A DNA stretch of 44,011 bases, taken from NCBI GenBank assembly GCA_023150555.1, contig JAKLKQ010000057.1:1-44011 (forward strand). The letters are read 5' to 3'. Below are positions 37,038-44,011 of the stretch, piece by piece. The stretch's first letter is position 1, and each line of letters starts with the position of its first letter. Source of the DNA: Planctomycetota bacterium. GTDB taxonomy: Bacteria; Planctomycetota; SZUA-567; H5-PLA8. The translations under genes and the position numbers were made by a program. Below the pieces are notes generated by a model that was given only the letters and a program-made list of their open reading frames with translations, did not search any database and was not told where the DNA came from.

Positions 37038-37566
37038 ACCAGCGGTCCAGGACCTTGCGCGCGATGGTGCGGCCCAGGTCCTCGATGGCCTTCTTGCGGC
37101 CCAGGCCTTCGTACTCGCCGCGGCGCAGGTTGTAGACGCCGGACTCGGCCTTCTCGGCGTCGTTGGCGATCTGGGTCTTCTTGAAGACGTACTTGGCCTC
37201 GCGCACGTCGTAGAGCGCCACCTGGGCGTGGATGACGATGCGCGTCTCGGCGGCTTCGCCGAAGCGGTCGACGCGCACGGGCTGGCGCTCCATGCGCATG
37301 ATGGAGCCTTCGAGGATCAGATCGGCCTTGTCGCGGCCGACGAGCGTCAGCTGGCCGTTCTGCAGGAAGGACTGGCGCACGGCCTCGGTGAGTTCCACCT
37401 CGAGCTTGCGGGTATATTCGTCGTTGTACGAACGGTTTTCGAAGACCGGCACGGCAATGGTCTTGACGTGCGCGGGCAGGTTGGTGCGTGTGCTGTAGCA
37501 GCCGCTGCCCATCGACAGCAGCAGCAGCGCGGCGCTGAGGACAACGGTATGCCGGAAGGTCTTCAT
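37036..37566 (-). CDS. LptE-like outer-membrane lipoprotein
   Basis: A 176-residue lipoprotein (lipobox SMGSGC, Cys23) resembling LptE, which plugs the LptD channel and helps insert lipopolysaccharide in the outer membrane. The mature protein begins with LPAHVKTIAVPVFENRSYND, then YTRKLEVELTEAVRQSFLQ and the strand LILEGSIMRMER, the usual layout. Its presence supports an LPS-bearing outer membrane, though no lptD is in the window. Its start overlaps the stop of the BamD-like gene by four bases, so the two are translationally coupled. Confidence 0.75.
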   Translation of the reverse strand: MKTFRHTVVLSAALLLLSMGSGCYSTRTNLPAHVKTIAVPVFENRSYNDEYTRKLEVELTEAVRQSFLQNGQLTLVGRDKADLILEGSIMRMERQPVRVDRFGEAAETRIVIHAQVALYDVREAKYVFKKTQIANDAEKAESGVYNLRRGEYEGLGRKKAIEDLGRTIARKVLDRW

Positions 37567-38537
37567 CGTTTGCGCATTCCTCGCAGGGCCTCATCGGCCT
37601 TTTCGGACCACTTGCTGTTGGGGTAGTGCTTCTTGATGAGTTCGAAGTAGATCTCGGCGGCGCGGTAGTGCTGGTTCTTCTGGTAGAAGACGGCCTGGTC
37701 GTAGAGCTTCTCGGCCTGGCGGTCGACCAGCAGCTGGCGGTTCTCTTCCAGTGCGACTTCGTCCAGGGCGGTGGCGCCCGACTTGGCCTCGCGCAGCGCG
37801 CTGAGGATGCGTTCGTGGGCCTCTTCGGATTCGGACTCGGTGTACTCGGGCGTGGGGTGGCGCTTGGTGATGCAGTAGGCGATGCGGCCTTCGGCCTCGG
37901 CGCGCAGCTCGCTGCTGGAATACTTGTCCAAGAGTTTCTTGTACTCCTTGATGGCGTCGTCGAATTTGTCTTCGGCCTCGAAGCAGCGGCCCAGGCCCAT
38001 GATGGCGTCGTCGGCCCAGCGGCCTTCGGGGTCGTCGTTGAGGATCTCTTCGTAAACGCGGCGCGCCTTGCGGATGCGGCTGGGCAGCGTGTAGGTGCCG
38101 CCTTCGCCCTTGCCTTCCAGGAATCCGCGGCCCAGCGCGGCCTGCACTTCGCCGTACGCGTCCAGGTAGCGCGGCTGGCTGTAACGCCGGCGCAGCTCGT
38201 TGAGTTCTTCGCGGCAGCGCGTGAAATCGCCCGCGGAGAGGAAGTTCTTCGCCGAGCGGATCAGCGCCTCTTCCGCCTTGTCTGACTCGGTGTAGACGTC
38301 GGCCATGCGGCGGTACGACTCGGCGGCCTGCCGCACGTCGCCGATCTCCTCCTGGCGGCGAGCTTTCTCGAACTGCCGAGCGGGCGTCGACTCGACGGCG
38401 TTGGGGCCGCGCGGCCACTTGCCTTCGCTGGCCCAGTCGCCGAGGTCGTCTTCGGCGCGCAGGCACGAGAGAACGCCGAGCGCGCCGAGCGAGAATAGCG
38501 CGGCGAAAGCGTTGAGGGCAAAGCGGTTCCGGGGCAT
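37563..38537 (-). CDS. BamD/YfiO-like TPR protein
   Basis: A 324-residue exported TPR protein. The ATG at 38537 is preceded by AAAGGGA and starts a signal peptide. Cleavage may occur at a weak lipobox (VLSC, Cys25) or after LRA. TPR helices follow: RQAAESYRRMADVYTESDKAEEALI, then FTRCREELNELRRRYS, RKARRVYEEILNDDP and DDAIKEYKKLLDKY. The last reads AAEIYFELIKKHYPNSKWSEKADEAL, the repeat pattern of BamD, which helps BamA insert beta-barrels. BamD is usually about 245 residues, so this one has extra repeats and could instead be a generic outer-membrane TPR protein. It is coupled to the lptE-like gene by a four-base overlap. Confidence 0.7.
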   Translation of the reverse strand: MPRNRFALNAFAALFSLGALGVLSCLRAEDDLGDWASEGKWPRGPNAVESTPARQFEKARRQEEIGDVRQAAESYRRMADVYTESDKAEEALIRSAKNFLSAGDFTRCREELNELRRRYSQPRYLDAYGEVQAALGRGFLEGKGEGGTYTLPSRIRKARRVYEEILNDDPEGRWADDAIMGLGRCFEAEDKFDDAIKEYKKLLDKYSSSELRAEAEGRIAYCITKRHPTPEYTESESEEAHERILSALREAKSGATALDEVALEENRQLLVDRQAEKLYDQAVFYQKNQHYRAAEIYFELIKKHYPNSKWSEKADEALRGMRKR

Positions 38538-38679
38538 CGCGGGTCCCTTTGTAGCGGCAGGCGGCGCGCAGAGCAAGTCTCTGGGGCGGCAACGGTTAGA
38601 CGGTGCGCGCGCGCGCAGGCTTCAAGCGGTATCGGCCGGGCGCCGGCAGCCCGTGAACGGCGCCGGCCATGATGCAAAC

Positions 38680-38706
38680 GAGGTCGCGAGATTTCGCGAG
38701 TTGCGG
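38680..38706. repeat. 27-base dispersed repeat, copy 2 (inverted)
   Basis: The exact reverse complement of 27519-27545, about 11 kb away. A related partial motif CTCGCGAGATTTCGAGA follows at about 38715-38731. Confidence 0.9.
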
Positions 38707-38740
38707 CGGAGCCCACTCGCGAGATTTCGAGACGCACAAA

Positions 38741-38756
38741 GTGCTGCGCGACGTGC
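38741..38756. repeat. 16-base inverted copy of the 27424 block
   Basis: GTGCTGCGCGACGTGC matches the reverse complement of 27424-27439 with one difference. Its order after the 27-base repeat is the same as in the inverted 27-kb copy. Confidence 0.65.
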
Positions 38757-38905
38757 TGGAGGGAAGAGTCTTTACAATCGAGTTTGCGTACTTAATCTTC
38801 CGCGATTCCAACAAGGTGCAATTCAAGCTCGATTGGACTTATGACGTTTTCGACACAATGTGCAGTAAGGACTTACGTGAATATTGTGCGACGTGCAAAC
38901 GGCGC

Positions 38906-38934
38906 ACGGCAGGGAGTGAGCGGTGAGGGGCGAG
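38906..38934. repeat. Heptad repeats, copy 2 (inverted)
   Basis: ACGGCAG, GGAGTGAG, CGGTGAG, GGGCGAG correspond to the reverse complement of 27619-27646 with one inserted base and one substitution. Confidence 0.65.
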
Positions 38935-38944
38935 GAACGGCAAA

Positions 38945-38982
38945 CTGAAAAAAGCCTTCGGCGATCTGCGGTCAGCTTTCAG
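38945..38982 (-). terminator. Terminator-like hairpin read on the - strand
   Basis: On the - strand CTGAAAGC at one end can pair with GCTTTTTTCAG at the other, and a small stem GCC-GAA-GGC stands directly before six T residues. It could end a transcript coming from the 39.0-39.8 kb region. Confidence 0.4.
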
Positions 38983-39070
38983 CAAACAAAAAAGCAATCG
39001 CGACGCTACAGGGAGGGCGAGGCTTCGACCGACCGCGTAGATCCTTGGACGGTCGACAGTCCACGCCCAT

Positions 39071-39263
39071 GTTGGAAGAAGTCCAACGGAATGCCGCAAC
39101 ACACGAGCACCGGCTTGCTCTATCGAACACAGGCGTGAACCGCAACCCCAGGGGGCTTGCCTTTCGAACCTCGTGCCTCGGACGGAGCCTTGCCCTCCCA
39201 GAGCTGCGCGCGAGATGCAAGGCACAGGTTGGCCCACCCGCAGGGGCGGGCGGCCGTCAGGCC
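39071..39263. ncRNA. Cluster of stems, possible structured RNA (unidentified)
   Basis: Several clean stems lie close together: GTTGGA/TCCAAC (39071-39087), GAGCA/TGCTC (39105-39120), GCCTTGC/GCAAGGC (39187-39233), CCCGC/GCGGG (about 39237-39250) and GGCC/GGCC (39252-39263). I checked by eye for RNase P, tmRNA and SRP RNA signatures and found none. The strand is not resolved; the nearest terminator would suit the - strand. This may be a structured RNA or only GC-rich chance pairing. Confidence 0.25.
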
Positions 39264-39358
39264 ACAAGAGGCCCGCTCCTTACGCAATGCGAATCCGAAT
39301 CGAACTCGCCGTTCTCAGCGAACTCCGCGGTTGAGATCGGTATAGCGCAAAGCGTATG

Positions 39359-39433
39359 TCAGCGCGCCTGCGGCCTCGCACCGTCCGGGCTGGCGGGCGG
39401 GTCGCGGATGGGGTTGGTCCGTCGCCGGGTCAT
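39359..39433 (-). CDS. Possible 24-residue peptide with a strong ribosome-binding site
   Basis: AAAGGAGGTG, a near-perfect anti-16S match, lies six bases before the ATG at 39433. The frame runs MTRRRTNPIRDPP... to a TGA, 24 residues, very rich in Arg and Pro. It lies 68 bases downstream of the zinc-finger gene on the same strand. The Shine-Dalgarno match is the only evidence for translation; it could be a leader peptide or a chance frame. Confidence 0.35.
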   Translation of the reverse strand: MTRRRTNPIRDPPASPDGARPQAR

Positions 39434-39501
39434 GGGTGCACCTCCTTTCCGGGTTTCATCTCGTGGAGCGCCTGGCTCCTGTCGTTAGCGGTCGTGTGCG
39501 G

Positions 39502-39723
39502 TCAGGCAATGGCCTCCGGCTGTTCGTAGGCGACCTGGCAGCTCAGGCAGCGGAGCGCGTCAGGGTTGATGTCCATGCGCGCCGCGGCGATCTTCTCGCC
39601 GCAGTCGCGGCAGTACCCGCGCCGGTGCGGTTGCGTCAGCTGCAGGATCCGGGCCGTCTGCACGTCCGCGAGCCCCTGCTCCGTCACCAGAGCCTTGAGG
39701 ACCTTTCTCTTTCGTTCGCCCAT
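39502..39723 (-). CDS. DksA/TraR-type C4 zinc-finger protein
   Basis: A 73-residue protein. AAGGAGG eight bases before the ATG at 39723 fixes this start; an earlier Met would add 20 residues without support. Residues 36-66 carry the family motif Cys38-X2-Cys41-X17-Cys59-X2-Cys62 (YCRDCGEKIAAARMDINP...CLSCQ). DksA binds the RNA polymerase secondary channel; the short TraR-like members lack the long coiled coil and act without ppGpp or on other partners. This protein has only one helical segment before the finger, so it belongs to the short type. It lies in a low-gene-density region and could be of mobile-element origin. Confidence 0.75.
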   Translation of the reverse strand: MGERKRKVLKALVTEQGLADVQTARILQLTQPHRRGYCRDCGEKIAAARMDINPDALRCLSCQVAYEQPEAIA

Positions 39724-39886
39724 TGCCTGCGCCTCCTTTCGTTTCGGTTCGACAGCACGTCCATCATCCAACGTCATTGGCATGAACTGTAAAAAGCAAC
39801 GGCGGGGCCAACGCGAAAATTCGCGGACGGAAATTCGTAAGTCGTTTCTTGCAAGGCGATAAGGAAAGCAGCGCGGTTTCGGCCGG

Positions 39887-39933
39887 AAAAAGCCTTCGGT
39901 CAGTTCTTGTCCGGCTCGGCCAGTTTCTGACCG
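39887..39933 (-). terminator. Terminator following the regulator fragment
   Basis: Directly after the TAG at 39934, CGGTCAG pairs with CTGACCG (39927-39933 with 39897-39903). An AAGGC and five T residues follow on the - strand. Confidence 0.5.
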
Positions 39934-40131
39934 CTACTTCTGGACGTATACGTCGACTTCGATCTTCAGCTCGGCCATCTTCTTGCGCAGGGTCGTGCGG
40001 CTGATGCCCAGCGCGGCGGTGAGGCGCTTGCGGAGTTCCTCGTGCGTGAAGGGCGCGACCAGGCAGTCCAGCGCGCCGCGCTTCATGGCCTCGATAGTCT
40101 GGCGGCTGTCGGCGGCGCCGGTCGTGCTGCC
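39934..40131 (-). pseudogene. Remnant of a response regulator with Fis-type helix-turn-helix
   Basis: The translated segment joins the last part of a receiver-like domain (TIEAMKRGALDCLVAPF, cf. the AMKxGAxDYLxKPF consensus) directly to a Fis/NtrC-type DNA-binding helix-turn-helix (LGISRTTLRKKMAELKI). The receiver's phosphorylation half and any AAA+ domain are missing. An ATG at 40086 could still give a 50-residue DNA-binding peptide, but with poor ribosome-binding spacing. It begins two bases after the stop of the kinase-like gene, in another frame. This looks like a decayed RegA/NtrC-type regulator; a functional short DNA-binding protein is possible. Confidence 0.55.
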
Positions 40132-40132
40132 G

Positions 40133-40768
40133 CTAGACCCCGGCCGCCAGGGTGGCTTCGGCCAGCGTGCCGCGGCCGAAGACGAGCCGGTAGCGCGCAC
40201 CCGAGAAGAGCTCCGGGCACGGCGACTGAACCAGCAGCGTGCCGCCGCCCTTGATCAGCGTATACTTCACGGCGAGCAGTTCGAGACCCGGGCAGGAGTC
40301 GTCGACGCGCTCGCCGCCCTCGGACAGATTCACCGCGCGCAGGACCGACGGGCGCAGCGTGGGCCCGTCGTGGGCGATCTCGAGGTACACCGCATCGGGG
40401 TTGCCGATCATCCGGCCGCCAGAGATCGAGACGACCTTCGGGTGCGCGAAGGAGTGCAGACGCAGGTTGAAGTGCGTGGACGCGAAGAGGATCTGGCAGA
40501 TCATCCAGGAGAGTTCCTTGCGGTCCCACGCGGCGGCTAGCGCTTCGTCATCGAAGCGGCAGTAAATCCGTGCCCCATCGTCGGCCAGCGGCGCCACCAG
40601 CATCAGGGCGTCGTCGGTGACGTCGAGCAGCCTGCAGCGTGGCGGACCGTCCGGCGCGCCGCCGAGCAGGCGCTTGGACTCCGCCGTGGGCCTGCACCTG
40701 CCCATCTGCCGGGGCCGGCGCCTGCCGCCGGCGGTCCCCGCGATCCTATCCAAGATCGTCTTCCCCAT
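40133..40768 (-). CDS. Degenerate histidine-kinase ATPase-like protein
   Basis: A 211-residue protein. The last 130 residues resemble a GHKL ATPase domain: SWMICQILFAS (about 87-97) lies where the N box should be but lacks its Asn pattern, VYLEIAHDGP is a G1-like box, and GLELLAVKYTLIKGGGTL mirrors the GLGLAIVxxIVxxHGG helix. No H-box dimerisation domain is present. The first 80 residues may be a small beta domain. ATP binding is doubtful, so it may be a pseudokinase or a decaying gene. The start at 40768 is chosen over an in-frame ATG at 40810; neither has a good ribosome-binding site. A regulator fragment follows directly. Confidence 0.45.
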   Translation of the reverse strand: MGKTILDRIAGTAGGRRRPRQMGRCRPTAESKRLLGGAPDGPPRCRLLDVTDDALMLVAPLADDGARIYCRFDDEALAAAWDRKELSWMICQILFASTHFNLRLHSFAHPKVVSISGGRMIGNPDAVYLEIAHDGPTLRPSVLRAVNLSEGGERVDDSCPGLELLAVKYTLIKGGGTLLVQSPCPELFSGARYRLVFGRGTLAEATLAAGV

Positions 40769-41552
40769 TTCCCAGCCCCCCTGTTTGTACGTTGCACTCG
40801 AAAAGTTCATTGAACGACGCGAAGCGTACGTCTTTCGATGCGATCTGTCTTTCGGCGTGAACCTGAAAGGCGCCGCGGAGGGAACCGGAAATCTCCATCC
40901 GGGTTTTACCCAGCCGCCCGCCGAGAAGATTGCGCACTGTCCTGCTCAAAAAGCGACGCGTGAAGTTCCGTCGTCTTGAATCTGACTCGAAAAAACGAAT
41001 GCAATACATGGGCCGCGTGAGGCGGCGGCGCGGCCCGCCCGCGCCCCATTCGGCGCTTTCGAATAGCATGGCATTCGCCCAACCGATCGTCCGTCTCATC
41101 GCGATATTGTCGCTCGCTCGATCCAGGTGGCTGCCAAGCGCATTTCAAATGCGAGAATTGATATCGGGATTAGGTTTCGAAAACCATCGGTTGTCGCACG
41201 ATTTAAGGATAAATATTCCCTCTATTTGGCTGTAAGGGATTCCCTTATTGAGACGGACTGTCAAGAATGTTTTATGGAATTTCGGGTCACTCAAGGTAGA
41301 ATGCGCCGGAAGCTCGACAAATTAGCGTGGTTTCCGCCCCACCGACTCAGGACGTCCGGAGACTGTCCTATTGCAGGCACTTGAACACGTCAGGTTTCCG
41401 TGCTTTCGAAGACAATTGCGGATCTCTGGCGGTGTGTTCGATCGCCCCTCATCCTTGATTCGGGACTTCTCAGAGCCTAAGGCGACCGCGCGCAGCAGGA
41501 AACGCTGCCGACCGAACTATCGGTTGCCGGCCTGGCTATGAGGAGGCCTCGA
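40769..41552. other. Gene-free stretch upstream of the hybrid kinase
   Basis: About 780 bases of lower G+C with no gene I can support. It contains a 15-base dyad (41233-41247) and AT-rich patches near 41200. Small frames (for example 41127-41384 on the + strand) have no ribosome-binding site and no motif. It probably holds promoters for the diverging kinase-like gene and the hybrid kinase. Confidence 0.6.
41233..41247. promoter_or_regulatory. 15-base dyad TAAGGGA-T-TCCCTTA
   Basis: Perfect 7-base arms around a single T, in an AT-rich patch of the gene-free stretch, about 300 bases before the hybrid kinase. It is the size and form of an operator; the binding protein is unknown. Confidence 0.4.
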
Positions 41553-43136
41553 ATGGAGCATATTCTCCGAAAACTATCCGAAGGGGATTTCCCGGCAATT
41601 CTCCAGGTATGCCCCTTCGGCGTGGGCTTCTGCCGCAACGGGACGCTGGCTGCCGCAAACGCTTCGCTGCTGCGCTTGCTGGACGCCGGGGACCCGAGCC
41701 AGGTGCAGGGTCGCCCGCTGAGCCATTTCGTTGCGCCCGGTTCGGCCGCGGCCTTCGAGAACCTTCTGCGCCAGGAGGGGCCTTCCGATCCGCGCGTGCG
41801 GACGGGCGAAGTCAGCCTGCTGCGCCTCGACGGCTCGCCGCTCGACGCCGAAGTGACGGTGTACCAAGATCGGGACGGGCATACGCCCGCGACGGTCCTG
41901 TACGTGCGGGACCTGAGCGGAAGGAAGAGTTCCGGGCTCAAGCACAAAACCGCCAGGGAGGAACTCGAGAAGCTGGTCACGGAACGCACCGCCATCGCGG
42001 CGGAGCGCCTGATGCAGCTTCGCGCGATGGCCGTGAAGCTGACGAGCATCGAGCACGCCGAGCGCCGGCGCATGGCGCGCGTCCTGCACGACCGCGTGCA
42101 GCAGAGCCTGATTGCCGCGAAGTTCGCCCTGGCCGTGATGCCGGGCCGCGCGGAGAACCACGCGACCCACGCGGCCTGGAAGAGCATCTGCCAGCTGCTG
42201 GACGACGCGATCGAATGCTCCCGCAACCTCGCCGTCGAACTCTGCCCGCCGGTGCTGTACACCTCGGGCCTGCCCGAGGCGCTGGCGTGGCTCGTCCGGC
42301 AGAAGGAGAAGTCCCACGGCCTGGTCGTCGAGCTGGCCGCCGATCCGGAGGCCAAGCCCGCCAGCGACGAGGTGGCGGCCTTCCTGTACGAAGCCGTGAA
42401 CGAGCTGCTCTTCAACGTGATCAAGCACGCGGGGGTGAAGCGCGCGCGTGTCTCCCTTGGACAGAACGGGAATTTTGTCGAGATCGAGGTCTCGGACCAG
42501 GGCGTTGGATTCAATCCGTCCTACAAGAAGGAGCCCAATGGCGGCGCGACGGGGCTGGGCTTGGTGGGCATCCGCGAGCGCCTGCTCCACCTGGGCTACG
42601 GTTTTCGGCTCGAGAGCGAGCCGGGCAAAGGCACGCGCGTGTGGCTGAGCGCGCCCAAACACGTGCCCAAGGCCGCGCGGGATTCCGACCTGGCGTACGG
42701 GGTGCTCGACGCCGGCCGTCCGGAACCGGCGCCCCGCGCGCGCGCTCCCGGTGTCCGCCTCCGCGTCCTGCTGGTAGAGGACCACGAGATCGTGCGCAAG
42801 GGCGTCCGGCAACTCCTGGAGGAAGACCCGGCCATCGAAGTTGTCGGCGAGGCCGCCGACGGCCGCACCGCCGTCGAGATGGCCTTGGACCTGCGCCCGG
42901 ACGTGATCGTGATGGACGTGGTGCTTCCGAAACTCGACGGGATCCAGGCGACGCGGCGCATCGCCGCGCGGCTGCCGGGCGCGCGCATCATCGGATTGTC
43001 TGTCTACGCGCAGGAGGAGATGGCGCGCCAGATGCTGAAATCGGGCGCCCAGTGCTACCTTGCCAAGGGCGGCCCGGTCGAGGCGCTGCTGGCTGCGGTA
43101 AAAGACCAGGTCGGAAGCGAACTGCCGAAGCCCTGA
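41553..43136 (+). CDS. Hybrid histidine kinase: PAS, HisKA_3, HATPase, receiver
   Basis: A 527-residue cytoplasmic sensor. GAGGAGG six bases before the ATG at 41553 fixes the start. Residues about 10-120 are a PAS sensor. A coiled coil leads to a HisKA_3 box (ERRRMARVLHDRVQQSL) with the phospho-accepting His near 179. The ATPase has N288 in NELLFNVIKHAG, the DQGVGFNP box and GLGLVGIRERL. After a linker comes a receiver with VLLVEDHEIVRKGV, the Asp near 455 in VIVMDVVLPKLDG and the Lys in YLAKG. The NarX-type kinase fold normally pairs with LuxR/NarL regulators. Such a gene lies 4 bases away, in convergent orientation. No membrane segment is seen, so the ligand is probably intracellular. Confidence 0.9.
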   Translation: MEHILRKLSEGDFPAILQVCPFGVGFCRNGTLAAANASLLRLLDAGDPSQVQGRPLSHFVAPGSAAAFENLLRQEGPSDPRVRTGEVSLLRLDGSPLDAEVTVYQDRDGHTPATVLYVRDLSGRKSSGLKHKTAREELEKLVTERTAIAAERLMQLRAMAVKLTSIEHAERRRMARVLHDRVQQSLIAAKFALAVMPGRAENHATHAAWKSICQLLDDAIECSRNLAVELCPPVLYTSGLPEALAWLVRQKEKSHGLVVELAADPEAKPASDEVAAFLYEAVNELLFNVIKHAGVKRARVSLGQNGNFVEIEVSDQGVGFNPSYKKEPNGGATGLGLVGIRERLLHLGYGFRLESEPGKGTRVWLSAPKHVPKAARDSDLAYGVLDAGRPEPAPRARAPGVRLRVLLVEDHEIVRKGVRQLLEEDPAIEVVGEAADGRTAVEMALDLRPDVIVMDVVLPKLDGIQATRRIAARLPGARIIGLSVYAQEEMARQMLKSGAQCYLAKGGPVEALLAAVKDQVGSELPKP

Positions 43137-43140
43137 ATTC

Positions 43141-43803
43141 CTACTCCTTGGCCCACTCGACGGCGCAGCGGATCAGCTGCGACGCGTTCTCCAGGTTCAG
43201 CTTGCGCTTCAGATGCTCGCGGTAGGTCTCCACGGTCTTGATGCTGAGATGCAGCGTGTTCGCGATTTCGCGGGTGGTCAGGCCCTGCCCGAGCATGCGG
43301 AAGACTTCCAACTCGCGGTCGCTGAGGCTCGACAGCGGCGAAGGCTGCTCGCCTGCGCCGGCGCCGACGGCACGCTTCATCAGGCGGCTCGCGACGCCGG
43401 AACTGGTGTAGACCTCCCCGGCCAGCACATGGCGGATGGCCTTGAGGATCGTCTCGGGCGGCTCGGACTTCATCACGTAGCCGTGCCCGCCGGCGCGCAG
43501 CGCGCGTTCGGCGTACATCGCCTCGTCGTACATCGAAAGGACCAGGATGCGGGTGCGCTCGCAGTGATTGCGCAGGTTCCTGATCAGGTCCAGGCCGCTG
43601 GTCTCGCCCAGGCCGATGTCCACCAGCACCAGGTCGGGTTGGGACTTGGCCACGGCGGCGAGGGCCTGCTGCGGTCCCGCGGACTCGCCGCAGACCTCGA
43701 TGTCCGGCTCCCCATTGAGGAACGCTTTCATGCCGGAACGGACGACCGGGTGGTCGTCGATCAGGTGGATGCGGCTGCAGGTGTGCGTGTGCTTGTCGGA
43801 CAT
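43141..43803 (-). CDS. NarL/FixJ-family response regulator
   Basis: A 220-residue regulator. The receiver opens with IHLIDDHPVVRSG, carries the phosphorylated Asp near 62 (LVLVDIGLGETSG) and ends with YVMKSEPPE. The DNA-binding LuxR-type helix-turn-helix is LSDRELEVFRMLGQGLTTREIANTLHLSIKTVETY. Both domains are complete. The start at 43803 is preferred over an ATG 14 codons upstream; neither has a strong ribosome-binding site. It is convergent with the hybrid kinase, with only 4 bases between stops, and is a probable partner. An unrelated open frame ends 42 bases upstream of it. Confidence 0.9.
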   Translation of the reverse strand: MSDKHTHTCSRIHLIDDHPVVRSGMKAFLNGEPDIEVCGESAGPQQALAAVAKSQPDLVLVDIGLGETSGLDLIRNLRNHCERTRILVLSMYDEAMYAERALRAGGHGYVMKSEPPETILKAIRHVLAGEVYTSSGVASRLMKRAVGAGAGEQPSPLSSLSDRELEVFRMLGQGLTTREIANTLHLSIKTVETYREHLKRKLNLENASQLIRCAVEWAKE

Positions 43804-43845
43804 GGCATTCGTGGCCCCCGGTTCATATGCGGCATGGATGAGCAT

Positions 43846-44010
43846 TTAGTATGCACGCATGGTCCCAATGCATCCGCCATGAAGCAAGCGCAATTCGATA
43901 TTCAATGCGCACGGGGTGCACAAATAGATCATTCGGTGCTCTGTTGAAAACAAAGGCAGAAGTAGAGCGAGGATCATGAGGTTGTAGGTGAGGACGGCGA
44001 TGAAGGTCTC
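43846..44010 (-). CDS. Open frame running off the right edge (3' end only)
   Basis: A frame open from the window edge to a TAA at 43846-43848, 54 residues, on the - strand. It starts inside the window with ETFIAVLTYNLMILALL. The Tyr-Asn-Leu stretch recalls the C-terminal helix of some transposases, but the match is short and the tail (RMIYLCTPC...) is not typical. It may instead be a chance frame. Nothing else can be said without the sequence to the right. Confidence 0.25.
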   Translation of the reverse strand, partial: ETFIAVLTYNLMILALLLPLFSTEHRMIYLCTPCALNIELRLLHGGCIGTMRAY

Positions 44011-44011
44011 G

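Larger units (their letters stand above)
38538..39358. other. Gene-poor stretch with inverted repeat copies and many hairpins
   Basis: No convincing protein gene is seen in these 821 bases. They contain repeats that are inverted copies of blocks in 27.4-27.65 kb (38680-38706, 38741-38756, 38906-38934), a terminator-like hairpin read on the - strand (38945-38982) and a cluster of stems (39071-39263). Frames of 60-140 codons exist on both strands but have no ribosome-binding sites and no recognisable motif. Confidence 0.65.

Noticed and set aside
38669..38926. An 85-codon frame sharing a few residues with a frame near 27.5 kb
   Set aside because: The shared residues come from the inverted 27-base DNA repeat; there is no ribosome-binding site or family motif.
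39165..39185. A TTCGAA-containing stretch suggestive of a tRNA T-loop
   Set aside because: No matching acceptor or anticodon arms could be drawn around it.
39001..39330. Possible RNase P, tmRNA or SRP RNA
   Set aside because: The conserved GAGGAAAGTC, tag-frame and GGAAGC-type signatures are absent on both strands.
39045..39488. A 147-codon frame on the + strand
   Set aside because: It crosses the hairpin cluster and the 24-residue frame on the other strand, lacks a ribosome-binding site and has no recognisable domain.
41127..41384. An 85-codon frame in the gene-free stretch
   Set aside because: It has a GTG start with no ribosome-binding site and no coherent domain; codon use is irregular.

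Overview
The window is GC-rich (about two-thirds G+C by eye) chromosomal DNA from a Gram-negative bacterium. An outer membrane is indicated by a Porin_O_P-type porin, an LptE-like lipoprotein and a BamD-like TPR protein. Several features recall Planctomycetota or a neighbouring lineage: an ECF sigma factor fused to a membrane anchor and exported domain, secreted beta-helix and kelch proteins, and a secreted protein opening with a HEAT-like LGDEDFSVREAA segment. That placement is an inference from gene style; there is no rRNA in the window.

Layout. (1) 1-12.4 kb, mostly + strand: the last codons of a porin copy, a full porin with an identical 3' end and terminator, two divergent-type tRNA-dihydrouridine synthases, secreted orphans, then hslV and hslU with a membrane-tethered ECF sigma factor gene between them, and a nitrilase-family hydrolase. 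(2) 12.4-27.3 kb, + strand: a cluster of large, mostly secreted proteins. It holds a GH42-like glycosidase, an S9 peptidase, an unknown protein, two tandem paralogous beta-helix proteins, a kelch/FN3 protein and a 1283-residue CBM9/esterase fusion. A 28-base dyad lies in front of its first gene. (3) 27.9-38.5 kb, all - strand: cell-envelope and housekeeping genes, transcribed bamD-like, lptE, ftsH, folP, cdaA, ybbR, pdxJ, moxR, hpt, radC. (4) 38.5-44 kb: a gene-poor stretch with repeats and hairpins, a DksA/TraR zinc-finger protein, a decayed kinase/regulator pair, then an intact hybrid histidine kinase facing a NarL-type regulator, and an open frame running off the right edge.

How it fits together. 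HslVU is an ATP-dependent protease; the tethered sigma factor between its genes suggests an envelope signal acting on transcription. The 12.4-27.3 kb cluster looks like machinery for binding and trimming an acylated polysaccharide outside the cell. The - strand block couples c-di-AMP synthesis (CdaA and YbbR) to folate and vitamin B6 genes and to membrane quality control (FtsH).

The points most worth a second look are: the membrane-tethered sigma factor inside hslVU; a RadC protein with an added N-terminal domain carrying an endonuclease-III-like four-cysteine loop; a dihydropteroate synthase with an unrecognised low-GC N-terminal domain; inverted repeat blocks flanking the whole - strand block; a decayed two-component pair; and a hairpin-rich stretch near 39.1 kb.
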